Notes: generated by a model not told the origin, from the letters alone. 64,000 bases of DNA from Betaproteobacteria bacterium SG8_41 (GCA_001303585.1 LJTT01000007.1:1-64000), one strand, 5' to 3'. Counted from the first letter of the stretch, positions 1 through 9,353 are shown. Translations and numbers: made by a program.

Positions 1-590
1 AGACCGGCCGCTCGGTGGGCCGGGGCAAGGGGGGTATTCTTGTAATCAAACGTCCCTGGCCCGCCATGTTGCGCACGATCTGGGGCGACCCCGAGCGCTA
101 CAAGAAGACCTACTACCCCGACGATTTTCAGGGCAAGCTCTATCTCGCGGGCGACGGCGCCTCATTCGACGAGGACGGGTACATCCGCATCATGGGGCGC
201 ATCGACGATGTGCTGAACGTGTCGGGTCATCGGCTCGGAACAATGGAGATCGAATCGGCGCTGGTCGCCAACACCAGAGTTGCCGAAGCAGCGGTGGTCG
301 GACGTCCCGACGACCTCACGGGCGAAGCAGTGGTGGCGTTCGTGGTATTGAAACAGGCCCGGCCGGCTGGCGACGAGGCGAAGAACATCGTCAAGGAGCT
401 GCAGGATTGGGTCGGAAAGGAAATCGGGCCGATCGCGAAACCGAAGGATATCCGCTTCGGCGACAATCTCCCCAAGACCCGCTCCGGCAAGATCATGCGG
501 CGCCTGCTGCGCTCGATCGCAAAAGGCGAGGAAATCACCCAGGATGTCACGACCCTGGAGAACCCCGCCATTCTAAAGCAGTTCGCATGA
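1..590 (+). CDS. acs: Acetyl-CoA synthetase (AMP-forming), C-terminal part, cut by window edge
   Basis: This is the last part (about 195 residues) of an acyl-AMP-forming CoA ligase that turns acetate, ATP and CoA into acetyl-CoA in the cytosol. The frame is open to base 3, so the start and most of the adenylation domain lie outside the window. Visible motifs are the hinge and C-domain signature [17 protein letters not shown] and the end motif [11 protein letters not shown], whose lysine (codon at 489-491) is the regulatory acetylation site in this family. It precedes a symporter of the acetate-permease superfamily at 1364-3478, which fits acetate use. Propionyl-CoA synthetase is possible, but a separate prpE is present at 6318-8219. 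Confidence 0.9.
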   Translation, partial: TGRSVGRGKGGILVIKRPWPAMLRTIWGDPERYKKTYYPDDFQGKLYLAGDGASFDEDGYIRIMGRIDDVLNVSGHRLGTMEIESALVANTRVAEAAVVGRPDDLTGEAVVAFVVLKQARPAGDEAKNIVKELQDWVGKEIGPIAKPKDIRFGDNLPKTRSGKIMRRLLRSIAKGEEITQDVTTLENPAILKQFA

Positions 591-616
591 TGACCGCTGT
601 CGCCGGTGCCTCGCGC

Positions 617-1265
617 TTATCCGCTATCCTGCGACGCATCCCCGCGGGGGCTCACCTGCCCGATTGATGCCATCAGGGCGTCGGCATCGAGATCGCGGCG
701 CAGGTCGCGTCGCACTTCCTGCCAGCGGAAGCGCACCGAGTTTCTGACCCGAGAACGGCGTCTCGTCGTCGCGCACGGCGGCCCAATCGCACGACGCGAC
801 GCGCTCGCGCAGACGCTGCGTGAGCTCCAGAAATTCGCTTCCCGCCCGTTCGGGAACGCCAGTATTCGTGATGATCACATCGACGACCCCCGCCATAAGA
901 CGGCCCACCGCGGCCTGGCCGGAATTGGTGCGCTGCGCAATAAGCCCGCCGGCGTAGATCGCAAGATCCGACACGCACGCAAGCCAGACATACCACTTGG
1001 CGATGTCGATCGATCTGGCAAAGTCGTCGTTGGCGAACAGCTCCGGGAATCGTACCCCCGAGCGGGTTCTAAGATAACCGTAGAGTGAGGTCTGCGCGAC
1101 GTGGCTGGCGCGAGACTCGAGAAACTCGCACAGGGCGTCCAGGTTGGCGATTCGGGACCTGCGACGCCGTCCGCCCGCGCCGAGATAGCCCCTCAGGGCC
1201 TTCCACAGCTCGGCGATCCCGGCCCGCCCCGGCCATGGCATGGTCATATTATTGCCTCTAGACAC
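617..1265 (-). pseudogene. Conserved hypothetical protein, frame broken near its C-terminus
   Basis: The minus-strand frame from 1265 encodes a helical protein with LDALCEFLESRASHVAQTSL and a second block around AKWYVWLACVSDLAIYAGGL. I recall this as a conserved uncharacterised protein that sits beside DUF4212 symporters in proteobacteria. After the residues DDETPFS the frame runs into unrelated Arg/Pro-rich sequence and stops at 624. In the frame one base over, the same DNA reads VRNSVRFRWQEVRRDLRRDL and stops at 617, which looks like the true C-terminus. A short stretch seems lost at about 750-765 with a change of frame. Start is 1265 or the ATG at 1247. Function is unknown. It is divergent from the symporter genes. 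Confidence 0.6.
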
Positions 1266-1363
1266 TAACGATCAAAACATCGTAGCCTTAGCACCGCATT
1301 CCCCTTGGAGGGGGGTGGAAGTGACTATCCAGCAAGACCACAAATGATAAAGGAGGATAGCGC

Positions 1364-1627
1364 ATGAGCACGGCCAATTCCCAGAAAGTGATTCATTGGG
1401 AACGAACCCGACGGTTGATGATCACCCATCTGACCATCTGGTTCATCTTCTCGTTTGTCGTTCATTGGTTCGCCCCGCAGCTGAACGAGATAGCGTTCAT
1501 GCATTTCCCGCTCGGCTTCTATATGGCAGCGCAGGGCTCGCTCGTCGTGTTCGTGGTCCAGCTCTTTTTCTTTGCCAAGCAGCAGGAGAAGATCGACCGC
1601 GAATGTGGCATGGCTGAAGACCTATAA
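1364..1627 (+). CDS. DUF4212 protein, small subunit of a Na+/solute symporter
   Basis: An 87-residue protein with two predicted membrane helices (about residues 20-40 and 50-70), a charged N-terminus and a charged C-terminal tail. DUF4212 proteins are encoded directly before large subunits of the sodium:solute symporter family and are thought to act with them. The next gene starts 6 bases after the stop and is exactly such a large subunit. The ATG has a clear ribosome binding site (AAAGGAGG) 7-8 bases upstream. The substrate is not known from sequence; acetate or another short carboxylate is an inference from the acs end at 1-590. Confidence 0.88.
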   Translation: MSTANSQKVIHWERTRRLMITHLTIWFIFSFVVHWFAPQLNEIAFMHFPLGFYMAAQGSLVVFVVQLFFFAKQQEKIDRECGMAEDL

Positions 1628-1633
1628 GGGGGA

Positions 1634-3478
1634 ATGATCATGGCCATGTTTGGCGATTTCAAGACTAAGGCGGGGTTCATCGAGAACCTGCCGAAGATTT
1701 ACGGTATTTACACCGGCGGTTTCGTCCTCTTCATCCTCCTGATGGCGGTGTTAGAGCAAATGGGGTTGGGTTCCGACACGATCGGGATCCTGTTCGTAGC
1801 CTTTACGATCTTTATCTACGCCCTGATCGGGTGGCTCTCGCGCACCATGCAGATCGACGCCTACTACGTCGCCGGCCGCCAGGTGCCGCCCGTATTCAAC
1901 GGGATGGCCACCGGCGCGGACTGGATGTCGGGGGCGTCGTTTGTCGCAATGGCGGGCGGCATCTACATGGGCGGTCATGCCTATCTCGCCTTCGTGGTGG
2001 GCTGGACCGGGGGTTACGTGCTGGTCGCGACCCTGATGGCGCCGTACCTGCGCAAGTTCGGCTGCTATACCGTGCCCGACTTCATCGGGACGCGCTATGG
2101 CGGTAACTTTGCGCGCCTGTGCGCCGTGCTGGTGCTGGTGATCGCGTCGTTCACGTACGTGACGGCGCAGATCAACGCCACGGGCACGATCGCCTCGCGC
2201 GCGCTGCAGATCCCGTTCGGCGTCGGCGTGTGGTTCGGCCTGTTGGGCATCCTGCTGTGCTCGATGCTGGGCGGCATGCGCGCGGTCACGTGGACGCAGG
2301 TGGCGCAGTACATCGTGCTCATCATCGCCTACCTGGTGCCGGTCATCTGGATGTCGAACAAGCAGGGGTTCGGCGTCATTCCGCAGCTGGTTTATGGGGA
2401 CGCGGTGGCACGGATCGGCGAGCTGGAGGTGCTGCATCAGGTGGGCACGCTCAAGCCGGCCGCAACAGTGGCTGGCGTTAGCGCGCTCACGGTGAAGCAT
2501 GCAACGGCCGCTGATTCCGCGATCGCGTCATTCCGATTCGTGACGCTCGTGGCCTGCATGATGCTCGGGACGGCGTCGCTGCCGCATATCCTGATGCGCT
2601 ATTTCACGACGCCGTCAGTGAGGGACGCGCGCAGGTCGGTGGCCTGGTCGCTGTTTTTCATCTTCCTGCTCTACTTCACGGCGCCCGCGCTGGCGACTTT
2701 CACCAAGCTCCAGGTGCTCGATCCCAACCTCGCGACCAGCATCATCGGCAAGTCGATCGCCGACGTGAATGCGCTCGAGTGGATCCAGAAGTGGAGCAAC
2801 GTCGGCTTCCTCAAGATCATCGACAGCAACGGTGACGGGATCCTGCAGATCAACGAGTTCTTCATGCGCGGCGACATCGTCGTGCTGGCGACACCGGAGA
2901 TTGCGGGCTTGCCCTACGTGATCTCGGGCCTGGTTGCGGCCGGCGGCATGGCGGCTGCGATGTCCACGGCCGACGGACTGCTGCTGGCGATCGCCAACGC
3001 GCTCTCGCACGATCTCTACTACAAGATGATCGATCCGAAGGCGGATGTTCGGCATCGTCTGATCGTCGCCCGGATTCTGCTGGTCGCCATCGGCGCAGCG
3101 GGCGCGATCGTCGCGAGCTTCAGGCTGACGGGGATTCTCGGCGCGGTGGCGTGGGCGTTCTGCTTCGCCATGTCGGGATTGTTCTTCCCGCTGGTGCTGG
3201 GCGTCTGGTGGAAGCGCGCCAACCGTCCGGGAGCGATTGCAGGCATGCTCGTTGGTCTGGGCGTGGGGACCTGGTATCTTTACATGGTACGGTTTGCCGG
3301 TATGGAGCCGTGGTACGGCCTTGACCACCTGCGCTTCGGCATCGTCGGCGCCGCGGCCAGCCTTATCGCCATGGTCGTGGTATCACTTGCGACGAAGGAG
3401 CCTGACGCTGAAACGCAGGCTATGGTCGAAGAGCTTCGCATCCCGAAAGGCGAGACCATCCTGGGTTCCACTCACTGA
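1634..3478 (+). CDS. Sodium:solute symporter large subunit (ActP-like) with EF-hand-like loop
   Basis: A 614-residue inner-membrane protein of the SSS family, with about 13 hydrophobic helices and the family segments AYYVAGRQVPPVFNGMA and GGMAAAMSTADGLLLAIANA. It should import a small organic anion with Na+. It belongs to the subgroup that is paired with DUF4212 small subunits. Between two helices there is an extra hydrophilic segment with a textbook EF-hand loop, DSNGDGILQINE, at about residues 397-408 (D1, N3, D5 and E12 all present). The ATG at 1634 has an AAGGGGG site. A likely terminator follows at 3499-3527. Acetate as substrate is inferred from acs and is not shown by the sequence. Confidence 0.88.
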   Translation: MIMAMFGDFKTKAGFIENLPKIYGIYTGGFVLFILLMAVLEQMGLGSDTIGILFVAFTIFIYALIGWLSRTMQIDAYYVAGRQVPPVFNGMATGADWMSGASFVAMAGGIYMGGHAYLAFVVGWTGGYVLVATLMAPYLRKFGCYTVPDFIGTRYGGNFARLCAVLVLVIASFTYVTAQINATGTIASRALQIPFGVGVWFGLLGILLCSMLGGMRAVTWTQVAQYIVLIIAYLVPVIWMSNKQGFGVIPQLVYGDAVARIGELEVLHQVGTLKPAATVAGVSALTVKHATAADSAIASFRFVTLVACMMLGTASLPHILMRYFTTPSVRDARRSVAWSLFFIFLLYFTAPALATFTKLQVLDPNLATSIIGKSIADVNALEWIQKWSNVGFLKIIDSNGDGILQINEFFMRGDIVVLATPEIAGLPYVISGLVAAGGMAAAMSTADGLLLAIANALSHDLYYKMIDPKADVRHRLIVARILLVAIGAAGAIVASFRLTGILGAVAWAFCFAMSGLFFPLVLGVWWKRANRPGAIAGMLVGLGVGTWYLYMVRFAGMEPWYGLDHLRFGIVGAAASLIAMVVVSLATKEPDAETQAMVEELRIPKGETILGSTH

Positions 3479-3498
3479 CGCTGTTGCTGCAAAGGACC

Positions 3499-3527
3499 GG
3501 GGCAGGCGCAAGTCTGCCCCGTTTTCT
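3499..3527 (+). terminator. Rho-independent terminator after the symporter genes
   Basis: Seven-base GC stem GGGGCAG / CTGCCCC with an 8-base loop, followed by GTTTTCTTT. It lies 20 bases after the symporter stop codon and before the ribosome binding site of the next gene. Confidence 0.65.
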
Positions 3528-3559
3528 TTGCTGGTTTTGCCGCAGGAGGCCTTGGACCG

Positions 3560-3916
3560 ATGAGCGAGGGGTTCCCGATCTGGGTGATCATCGTCGATTA
3601 CGTCCTTGGAACCGTCATGTGGACGCTGATCGGGCGGTTCGGGATGAGTCTTTTTCTGCCGGAAAACAGCAGCTTTTTCTTCATGCGCTTTTTCGTCCGC
3701 GTGACGAACCCGCTGCTGAAGCTCTTCGGCCCGATTACGCCGGCGTTTCTAGTGCCGCCCCTGATTCCGCTCTACGTCGCCTGGTTCTTCTTCATGTTCC
3801 GCTTCTACGCCATGCCGTGGCTGCTCGGCTACTCCGTGATGGGGATGCTCTCGTTTCCGTTGGAGAGCGAGATCGCGCAGGGCGTTGCCTACCTGGTCGG
3901 ACTGCTTCTCAGATAA
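3560..3916 (+). CDS. Small integral membrane protein, YggT-like
   Basis: A 118-residue protein with three or four hydrophobic helices. The segment RFFVRVTNPLLKLFGPITPAFLVPPLIPLYVAW resembles the YggT repeat (F-R-x-x-x-P followed by a helix), but the similarity is read by eye only. The ATG is preceded by CAGGAGG 10 bases upstream. It follows the symporter pair in the same direction, beyond a probable terminator, and ends just before the tRNA. No catalytic motif is visible. Function is unknown; a membrane role linked to the symporter is possible from position only. Confidence 0.6.
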   Translation: MSEGFPIWVIIVDYVLGTVMWTLIGRFGMSLFLPENSSFFFMRFFVRVTNPLLKLFGPITPAFLVPPLIPLYVAWFFFMFRFYAMPWLLGYSVMGMLSFPLESEIAQGVAYLVGLLLR

Positions 3917-3985
3917 TGCGGCGGTGTGCTGTCGGGCCTCCCGCCTCCAGTCTACAGTCGTTGATCTGATAAAATTGGCGGCGCC

Positions 3986-4077
<92 letters not shown>

Positions 4078-4084
4078 CAAAAGC

Positions 4085-4165
4085 GGTGACCGGTGACTCG
4101 TGACCAGTCACCGGTAAACCTTGGGGTCTATCCTCGGCATACTGGTCACCGGTCACTGGTCACGC
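4085..4165. repeat. Degenerate GTGANNN heptad repeat, inverted pair
   Basis: The left arm (4085-4113) reads GTGACCG, GTGACTC, GTGACCA in register. The right arm (4141-4164) is the reverse complement of the same unit (ACTGGTC, ACCGGTC, ACTGGTC) and ends 5 bases before the SDR start codon. The arms could pair as a hairpin. Confidence 0.75.
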
Positions 4166-4168
4166 GTT

Positions 4169-4924
4169 ATGGATCTTGAGCTCTCAGGTAAAACCGCCCT
4201 CGTCACCGGCGCATCCCGCGGCATAGGCCGCGCGGTCGCGCTCGGGCTCGCGCGCGAGGGCGTCAAGCTCGCCATTGCCGCGCGCCGCGTCAATCTCCTG
4301 CAGGAGCTCGCCCAGGAGATCGCCGGCCAGCGGGCGGCAGAGCCGCTCGTTCTCGAGGTCGACCTCTACCAGGAAGGATCGGCGGAGAAGCTCGCGCAGG
4401 TCGCAAGCGCGGGACTTGGCCGCGTCGACATCCTGGTGAACGCGGCCGGCGGCAGCCGCCCTTTCCCCTTCGAAGCGACCAAGGAGCAATGGGCGGAGGG
4501 CATGCTGGTCAACTTCATCAGGCTGCGCGAGCTCTCGCACGCACTCGTTCCGGCCATGAAGGCGCGGGGCTGGGGCCGGATCGTCAATATCACCGGCACG
4601 TCCGAGCCGCGAGGCATCAATGCCGCCAACTCCGCCAAGGCGGCCGTTCACGCGTGGGCAAAGGGCCTCTCGCGCGAAATGGCAGCGCACGGGATCACCA
4701 TCAATTCGATCCAGCCCGGGCGCATCATGAGCGAGCAGATCGTGCGCATGCACCCCACCGAAGACGATCGCCGCGATTTTGCCCGCCAGAATATTCCGGC
4801 GGAAAGGTTCGGCGAGCCGGAGGAACTTGCGAATCTGGCGGTGTTTCTCGCCTCGCCGCGCGCCGGCTATATCACCGGAACGGTCATTCCGGTGGACGGC
4901 GGTATGAGCCGCTTTGCGTTCTGA
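4169..4924 (+). CDS. SDR-family oxidoreductase lacking the catalytic tyrosine
   Basis: A 251-residue short-chain dehydrogenase/reductase fold. The nucleotide motif TGASRGIGRA (residues 14-23), NAAGG, the strand NITGTSEP and the end LASPRAGYITGTVIPVDGG are all in place. The usual YxxxK pair is not: the lysine is present in NAANSAKAAV, but the position four before it is alanine. The enzyme is therefore an atypical SDR; the substrate is unknown. The start is the ATG at 4169, directly after the repeat arm; the open frame upstream only reads through the repeat. It is convergent with the MFS gene downstream. Confidence 0.85.
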   Translation: MDLELSGKTALVTGASRGIGRAVALGLAREGVKLAIAARRVNLLQELAQEIAGQRAAEPLVLEVDLYQEGSAEKLAQVASAGLGRVDILVNAAGGSRPFPFEATKEQWAEGMLVNFIRLRELSHALVPAMKARGWGRIVNITGTSEPRGINAANSAKAAVHAWAKGLSREMAAHGITINSIQPGRIMSEQIVRMHPTEDDRRDFARQNIPAERFGEPEELANLAVFLASPRAGYITGTVIPVDGGMSRFAF

Positions 4925-5041
4925 CGACGCACAACCAGATCAAGAACTTTAGCCGCCGGAAAACATGGAATTCCGTTTACGCGCTCTTGATCGGGATCCG
5001 TCGGCTTTCATCGACTGCTGCAATTCGACCTTCTTTGGCTT

Positions 5042-6220
5042 CTAGGCGGCGGCAGGCTTGCTGGCCTGAGAAGGCATGAAGAGCGCGGCGCAGAACATCG
5101 CCGTCGCCATGCCGGCCAGCACAAAAAACAGATACCGGAAATCGCTGCTGTAGCGGTGCATGAGCGCGATCAGCGGCACCGACAGCGCACTGGCGCCGAA
5201 CGAGACGACGTAGCGCACCGCCAGCGCGCGTGCGCGCCAGCGCTCATCGGTGTAAGCCGCAACCATCGCGTCGTTGATCGGCACCTGGCCGAATATGAAA
5301 AACATCATCGCCAATGCGATGAGCAGCATCAGGTAATTGTCGAAAAAAGCCGCGGCCAGAAGCAGCGGCGCCTGAAGCGCGACGATCGGCACCAGTACCG
5401 ACCTGATCGTATCGCGGTCGAGCAAATGCCCGACCACCAGCTGCGCCATTGCGGCCAGAACATAGACGCCCGAAACCAGCAGGCCGATTCCCAGTGTCGT
5501 GTCGACGAGCGCCGTGAGTTTTTCGTCGAAGATCTTAGGCATTGCGACCGTCGTAGAATTGAAAATGATGCCGCCGCACAGTGTCGTAACAAGAAGAATG
5601 GAGAATACCCGCGCAAGGAGCCTGCGCGAGAAGACCTGCCTGGGGCCGCCCATTGCCGCTTTCGCCGAGATCTTGAGCTCGGGCACCGCGGCCGCAAACC
5701 CGATGCCGATTGCGATGGAGGCAATGCCGGGAACGATGAAGGCCGCACGCCAGCTCAACCAGTGCGCAAGCGCACCTGCGATCAAGGCGGCGAAAGCCAC
5801 ACCGAGATTGCCAAAGACGCCATTGACGCCCAGCACGCGCCCCACCTTGTCGCGGCCGCTGACCAGCATCGCGATGCCGACCGGATGATAGATCGCAGCG
5901 AATGTCCCGATGAGCGTGATCCCGGCCGCGACCTGCCAGGCGGCGCGGGCAAAACCGGTCAGCATCGATGAAACCCCGATCCCGACGAAGAAGACAACCA
6001 TCATGCCGCGCCGGCTCCAGCGGTCCGCCAGCCAGCCCGCCGGTATGGATCCCGCGCCGAACATGATGAAACCGCCAAGCGCAAGCGGCAGCATCTCGCT
6101 GTAAGGCCGGCCAAACTCGGGCGCCATCGCCAGCACCACCGTCGGAAAGATCAGCATGAACAGGTGGTCGAGAGTGTGCCCGACATTGAGGAACAGCTCA
6201 TTCCGGCGCGACCGCTCCAC
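5042..6220 (-). CDS. Major facilitator superfamily transporter
   Basis: A 392-residue protein with about 12 membrane helices. The loop between helices 2 and 3 has GWLADRWSRRGMM, a typical MFS signature, and the segment AAIYHPVGIAMLVSG recalls the fosmidomycin-resistance-like branch. I place the start at the GTG at 6220 because AAAGGAG lies 7-8 bases upstream and the first helix begins soon after; the frame stays open into prpE's end, but that part is not protein-like. It follows prpE on the same strand, so a role in export or uptake of a carboxylate is possible. The substrate cannot be told. Confidence 0.82.
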   Translation of the reverse strand: MERSRRNELFLNVGHTLDHLFMLIFPTVVLAMAPEFGRPYSEMLPLALGGFIMFGAGSIPAGWLADRWSRRGMMVVFFVGIGVSSMLTGFARAAWQVAAGITLIGTFAAIYHPVGIAMLVSGRDKVGRVLGVNGVFGNLGVAFAALIAGALAHWLSWRAAFIVPGIASIAIGIGFAAAVPELKISAKAAMGGPRQVFSRRLLARVFSILLVTTLCGGIIFNSTTVAMPKIFDEKLTALVDTTLGIGLLVSGVYVLAAMAQLVVGHLLDRDTIRSVLVPIVALQAPLLLAAAFFDNYLMLLIALAMMFFIFGQVPINDAMVAAYTDERWRARALAVRYVVSFGASALSVPLIALMHRYSSDFRYLFFVLAGMATAMFCAALFMPSQASKPAAA

Positions 6221-6317
6221 GTGGCTTCTCCTTTGTGGTCCCTGCCCTCGTTCAGCCACGCAGTGTAACCCCCACGTTTCGCCTTGAAAACGGCGGCGAA
6301 GGCGCCGGAGACACAGC

Positions 6318-8219
6318 TCAGGATTTGCTGCCGATGGCGGTGCGGATCTGCTCGAGCGCCGCCGGATCCTCGATGGTCGTGAGATCGCCGGGGTCACGCC
6401 CCTCGGCCAGCGCCTGTATCGAGCGCCGCAGCAGCTTCCCGGACCGCGTCTTGGGCAGGAGCGTGACAAAATGGACCCGCGCCGGGCGCGCGATCGCCCC
6501 CAGCAGCTTGTCGACCGTGTCCATGACCGCCTTCTCCTCCCGCGCGCGAGATTCGGCCGTATCGATCTTTCCCGCATCCTTGACCACCGCGAACGCGAGC
6601 GGCATCTGCCCCTTTATCTGGTCGGCCACGCCCACCACGGCGACTTCGGCGATGTTGGGATGCGCCTGCACGGCCTCCTCGATTTCCCGGGTACCGAGGC
6701 GATGGCCCGCAACGTTGATGACGTCATCGGTCCTGCCGAGGATGTAGTGGTAGTTTTCCTCGTCCCGAATGCCCCAGTCGAATGTGGAGTAGACGAGTTT
6801 GTCTCCGAAACTGGTGAAATAGGTCCTCACGAAGCGCTCGTTGTCCCCCCACACCGTGGACATGCAGCCAGGCGGCAGCGGCGGAAAAATCGCCACGACC
6901 GCCTTCTCGTTCGGGGCCGCTTCCATTGCGTCAGCCTCGCGCAGCAGGCGCAGGTCATAGCCATAGACCGGAAAGCTGGGGCTGCCAAACTTGATCGGCG
7001 TCTTCTCCACGCCCGGCACGCTCGACAGGATCGGCCAGCCCGTCTCGGTCTGCCAGTAGTGATCGATCACCGGCTTGCCCAGCATTTCGTTGAACCAGCG
7101 GTGCGTCGGCTCGTCCAGCGGCTCGCCCGCGAGAAAAAGGTGCTTCAGGCAACTCAGGTCATACTTTTTCAGGAACGCCGGATCCTGTTTCTTCAGCACG
7201 CGGGCCGCCGTCGGCGACGAGAACATCACGGTCACCTTGTTGTCCGCGACGATCTTCCACCAGATTCCGGCGTCCGGACGAATGGGCAGACCCTCGTAAA
7301 GGATCGTCGTCATGCCGTAGATGAGCGGCCCGTAGACGATGTAAGAGTGGCCGACCACCCAGCCGATATCGGAGGTCGTGAACATGGTCTCGCCCGGTGC
7401 GCCACAGTAAATGTGCTTCATCGACGCGGCCAGCGCCACCGCATAGCCCCCGACGTCGCGCTGCACGCCCTTGGGGTGACCGGTCGTGCCCGAGGTGTAG
7501 AGAATGTAGGACGGCTCGTTCGATTCCAGCCAGGTTACGGGAACCCGGTCGCTCATGTGCTGCGCGCGCAGTTCCGCATAGTCCTCATCGCGCCCTGCCG
7601 TGAGCTTCAGCTCCTTGTCGAGCCCTCGGTTGAGGATGAGGACTCTCGCCGGTGGTGACTTGGCGAGCTTGATGGCCTCGTCGTACATGGATCGATACAA
7701 AATCGCCCGACCGCCGCGCAGGCCGCCGTCCGCCGTTATCATGAGTTTGGGCTGCGCGTCATCGATTCGAGCGGCAAGGCTGTGGGCGGCGAAGCCGCCG
7801 AAGACCACCGAATGAATCGCGCCAAGGCGGGCACACGCCAGCATGGCGAAAACGGCTTCCGGGACCATGGGCATGTAGATCAGCACCCGGTCACCCTTGC
7901 CCACGCCGAGCGCCCGTATCATGCCCGCGCAGCGATTTACCTCAGCGTCCAGGTCGCGGTAGGTGTAGGTGTGCTCCTGCCCGGTTTCAGTGGAAATGTA
8001 GATGAGCGCTTTCTGCTCGCCGCGCGCGGCAAGATGGCGGTCAACCGCGTTGTGACACAGATTGGTGCGCCCTCCCACGAACCACCGGGCGAACGGGGGC
8101 CGGCTGTAGTCAAGAACCTGCCCGAACGGCTCGTGCCAGTCGATGAGTTTCGCCTGCTCTCCCCAGAATGTCTCGCGCTGCTCTATCGAGCGACGGTGGA
8201 AATCCCGATAAGCGCTCAT
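6318..8219 (-). CDS. prpE: Propionate-CoA ligase
   Basis: A 633-residue AMP-forming ligase that makes propionyl-CoA from propionate, ATP and CoA. The N-terminus carries the acetyl/propionyl-CoA synthetase cap domain (RDFHRRSIEQRETFWGEQA). The P-loop YTSGTTGHPKG, the hinge DDVINVAGHRLGTREIE and the end motif PKTRSGKLLRR are all seen. The protein matches PrpE better than Acs by length and by GGRTNLCHNAVDRHL. The start is the ATG at 8219 with GGAGGAGG upstream. prpC and prpD on the plus strand at 22.6-25.3 kb would use its product, and the neighbouring acuI-type gene also yields propionyl-CoA. Confidence 0.92.
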   Translation of the reverse strand: MSAYRDFHRRSIEQRETFWGEQAKLIDWHEPFGQVLDYSRPPFARWFVGGRTNLCHNAVDRHLAARGEQKALIYISTETGQEHTYTYRDLDAEVNRCAGMIRALGVGKGDRVLIYMPMVPEAVFAMLACARLGAIHSVVFGGFAAHSLAARIDDAQPKLMITADGGLRGGRAILYRSMYDEAIKLAKSPPARVLILNRGLDKELKLTAGRDEDYAELRAQHMSDRVPVTWLESNEPSYILYTSGTTGHPKGVQRDVGGYAVALAASMKHIYCGAPGETMFTTSDIGWVVGHSYIVYGPLIYGMTTILYEGLPIRPDAGIWWKIVADNKVTVMFSSPTAARVLKKQDPAFLKKYDLSCLKHLFLAGEPLDEPTHRWFNEMLGKPVIDHYWQTETGWPILSSVPGVEKTPIKFGSPSFPVYGYDLRLLREADAMEAAPNEKAVVAIFPPLPPGCMSTVWGDNERFVRTYFTSFGDKLVYSTFDWGIRDEENYHYILGRTDDVINVAGHRLGTREIEEAVQAHPNIAEVAVVGVADQIKGQMPLAFAVVKDAGKIDTAESRAREEKAVMDTVDKLLGAIARPARVHFVTLLPKTRSGKLLRRSIQALAEGRDPGDLTTIEDPAALEQIRTAIGSKS

Positions 8220-8237
8220 GCCTGCCTCCTCCCAGCC

Positions 8238-8320
8238 ACGTGAGTCCTGCGTAGTGAGCAGTGAGTGGATCGGATGCAGCCCAGCATTGCCTCGGCCTGC
8301 TCGCCACTCACTAATGACGC
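8238..8320. repeat. Heptad-like repeat arms in the prpE-acuI spacer
   Basis: GTAGTGAGCAGTGAGTGG near 8251 and CGCCACTCACTAATGACG near 8300 are inverted versions of a GTGAGNN unit. They fill the spacer between prpE and the acuI-like gene. Confidence 0.5.
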
Positions 8321-8366
8321 CCTGCTCGTGAAAGCTTAACCCAGCGCAATCCTGGCGGACCAATAC

Positions 8367-9353
8367 TTACGAGATCTTGACGACCGCGCGGCCCCGGACC
8401 TGCGCCTTGAGCATCCGCTCGAACAGGCCGGGGAGCTCGTTGAGCTCAATGGTATACGCGATGACCGGCAAGTGGCGCGGCTTGAGATCCGATGCGAGGC
8501 GGCCCCAGACCTTGCGGCGCAGCGGCATCGGCGTGAAGCCCGAGTCCACGCCGATCAGGCGCACGCCGCGCAGGATGAAGGGGAGCACTGTGGTCTTGAG
8601 CTCGATTCCGCCCGCGTTCCCGAAACTCGCAATGAGCCCCCCCTGCTGCATTGTGCGGGTGAGCCAGGCGAGCTGCTCCCCGCCCACCGAATCGAACGCG
8701 GCGGCCCACATCGCTTTTTCCAGCGGGCGCGTCCCCATTTCCAGCGCCTGGCGCAAAAGGATTTCCGCTGCCCCGATGTCCTTGAGGAACGCCGCCTCAG
8801 CGTCCTTGCCGGTCAGGGCAACCACGTGGTGCCCGAGGCGGGCGAGCATGTCGATCGCCAGCGTCGCGACGCCGCCGGTGGCCCCGTTGACGAGAACCTT
8901 TCCGTTGGCCGGGGCCAAGCCGTTCAGCTCGAGCAGCTCGATGGCAAGCGCCGCGGTATACCCCGCGGTGCCCAGCGCCATGGCCTCGAAGCTGGTGAGG
9001 CCTGTGGGCAGCGGCACCACCCAATCCGCTGGCACGCGGCAGTATTCCGAATAGCCTCCGTCATGTGCCACGCCGAGGTCGTAGCTGGTGCAAAGGATGG
9101 CTTCACCGGACTTGAAGCGCGCGTCGCTCGAGGACACGACAGTCCCCGCGGCATCGATGCCGCCGACACGCGGAAACCCGCGGACGATCTTGCCCGCGCC
9201 GGTCGCGGCAAGCGCATCCTTGAAGTTGACGCTCGAGTACTCCACGCGGAAAACCACCTCACCTGGAGAGAGCTCGTCGAGCCGCGCCTCGACAAGCCGC
9301 CCGGCGATCTTGTCGTTATCGTTGAAGATACGAAAAGCCTTGAACGTTTCCAT
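8367..9353 (-). CDS. acuI: Acrylyl-CoA reductase (NADPH), AcuI/YhdH type
   Basis: A 328-residue medium-chain reductase without zinc-binding residues. In this family the enzyme reduces acryloyl-CoA to propionyl-CoA with NADPH. The segment YSSVNFKDALAATG near residue 40 and the nucleotide-binding stretch VLVNGATGGVATLAIDMLARLG near 150 are typical of YhdH/AcuI. The start is the ATG at 9353 with GAGGAG upstream. It lies just upstream of prpE on the same strand, consistent with feeding propionyl-CoA metabolism or removing toxic acryloyl-CoA. Confidence 0.88.
   Translation of the reverse strand: METFKAFRIFNDNDKIAGRLVEARLDELSPGEVVFRVEYSSVNFKDALAATGAGKIVRGFPRVGGIDAAGTVVSSSDARFKSGEAILCTSYDLGVAHDGGYSEYCRVPADWVVPLPTGLTSFEAMALGTAGYTAALAIELLELNGLAPANGKVLVNGATGGVATLAIDMLARLGHHVVALTGKDAEAAFLKDIGAAEILLRQALEMGTRPLEKAMWAAAFDSVGGEQLAWLTRTMQQGGLIASFGNAGGIELKTTVLPFILRGVRLIGVDSGFTPMPLRRKVWGRLASDLKPRHLPVIAYTIELNELPGLFERMLKAQVRGRAVVKIS

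Noticed and set aside
1751-2500. Long open frame antisense to the symporter
   Set aside because: His/Arg/Asp-rich translation of the opposite strand of a clear gene; a shadow caused by high GC. Similar antisense frames over prpE, odhA, aconitases, purL and leuC were left out for the same reason.
6221-6577. N-terminal extension of the MFS protein into prpE
   Set aside because: The added residues are Arg/Ser-rich, overlap prpE out of frame, and a GTG with a good ribosome site lies at 6220.
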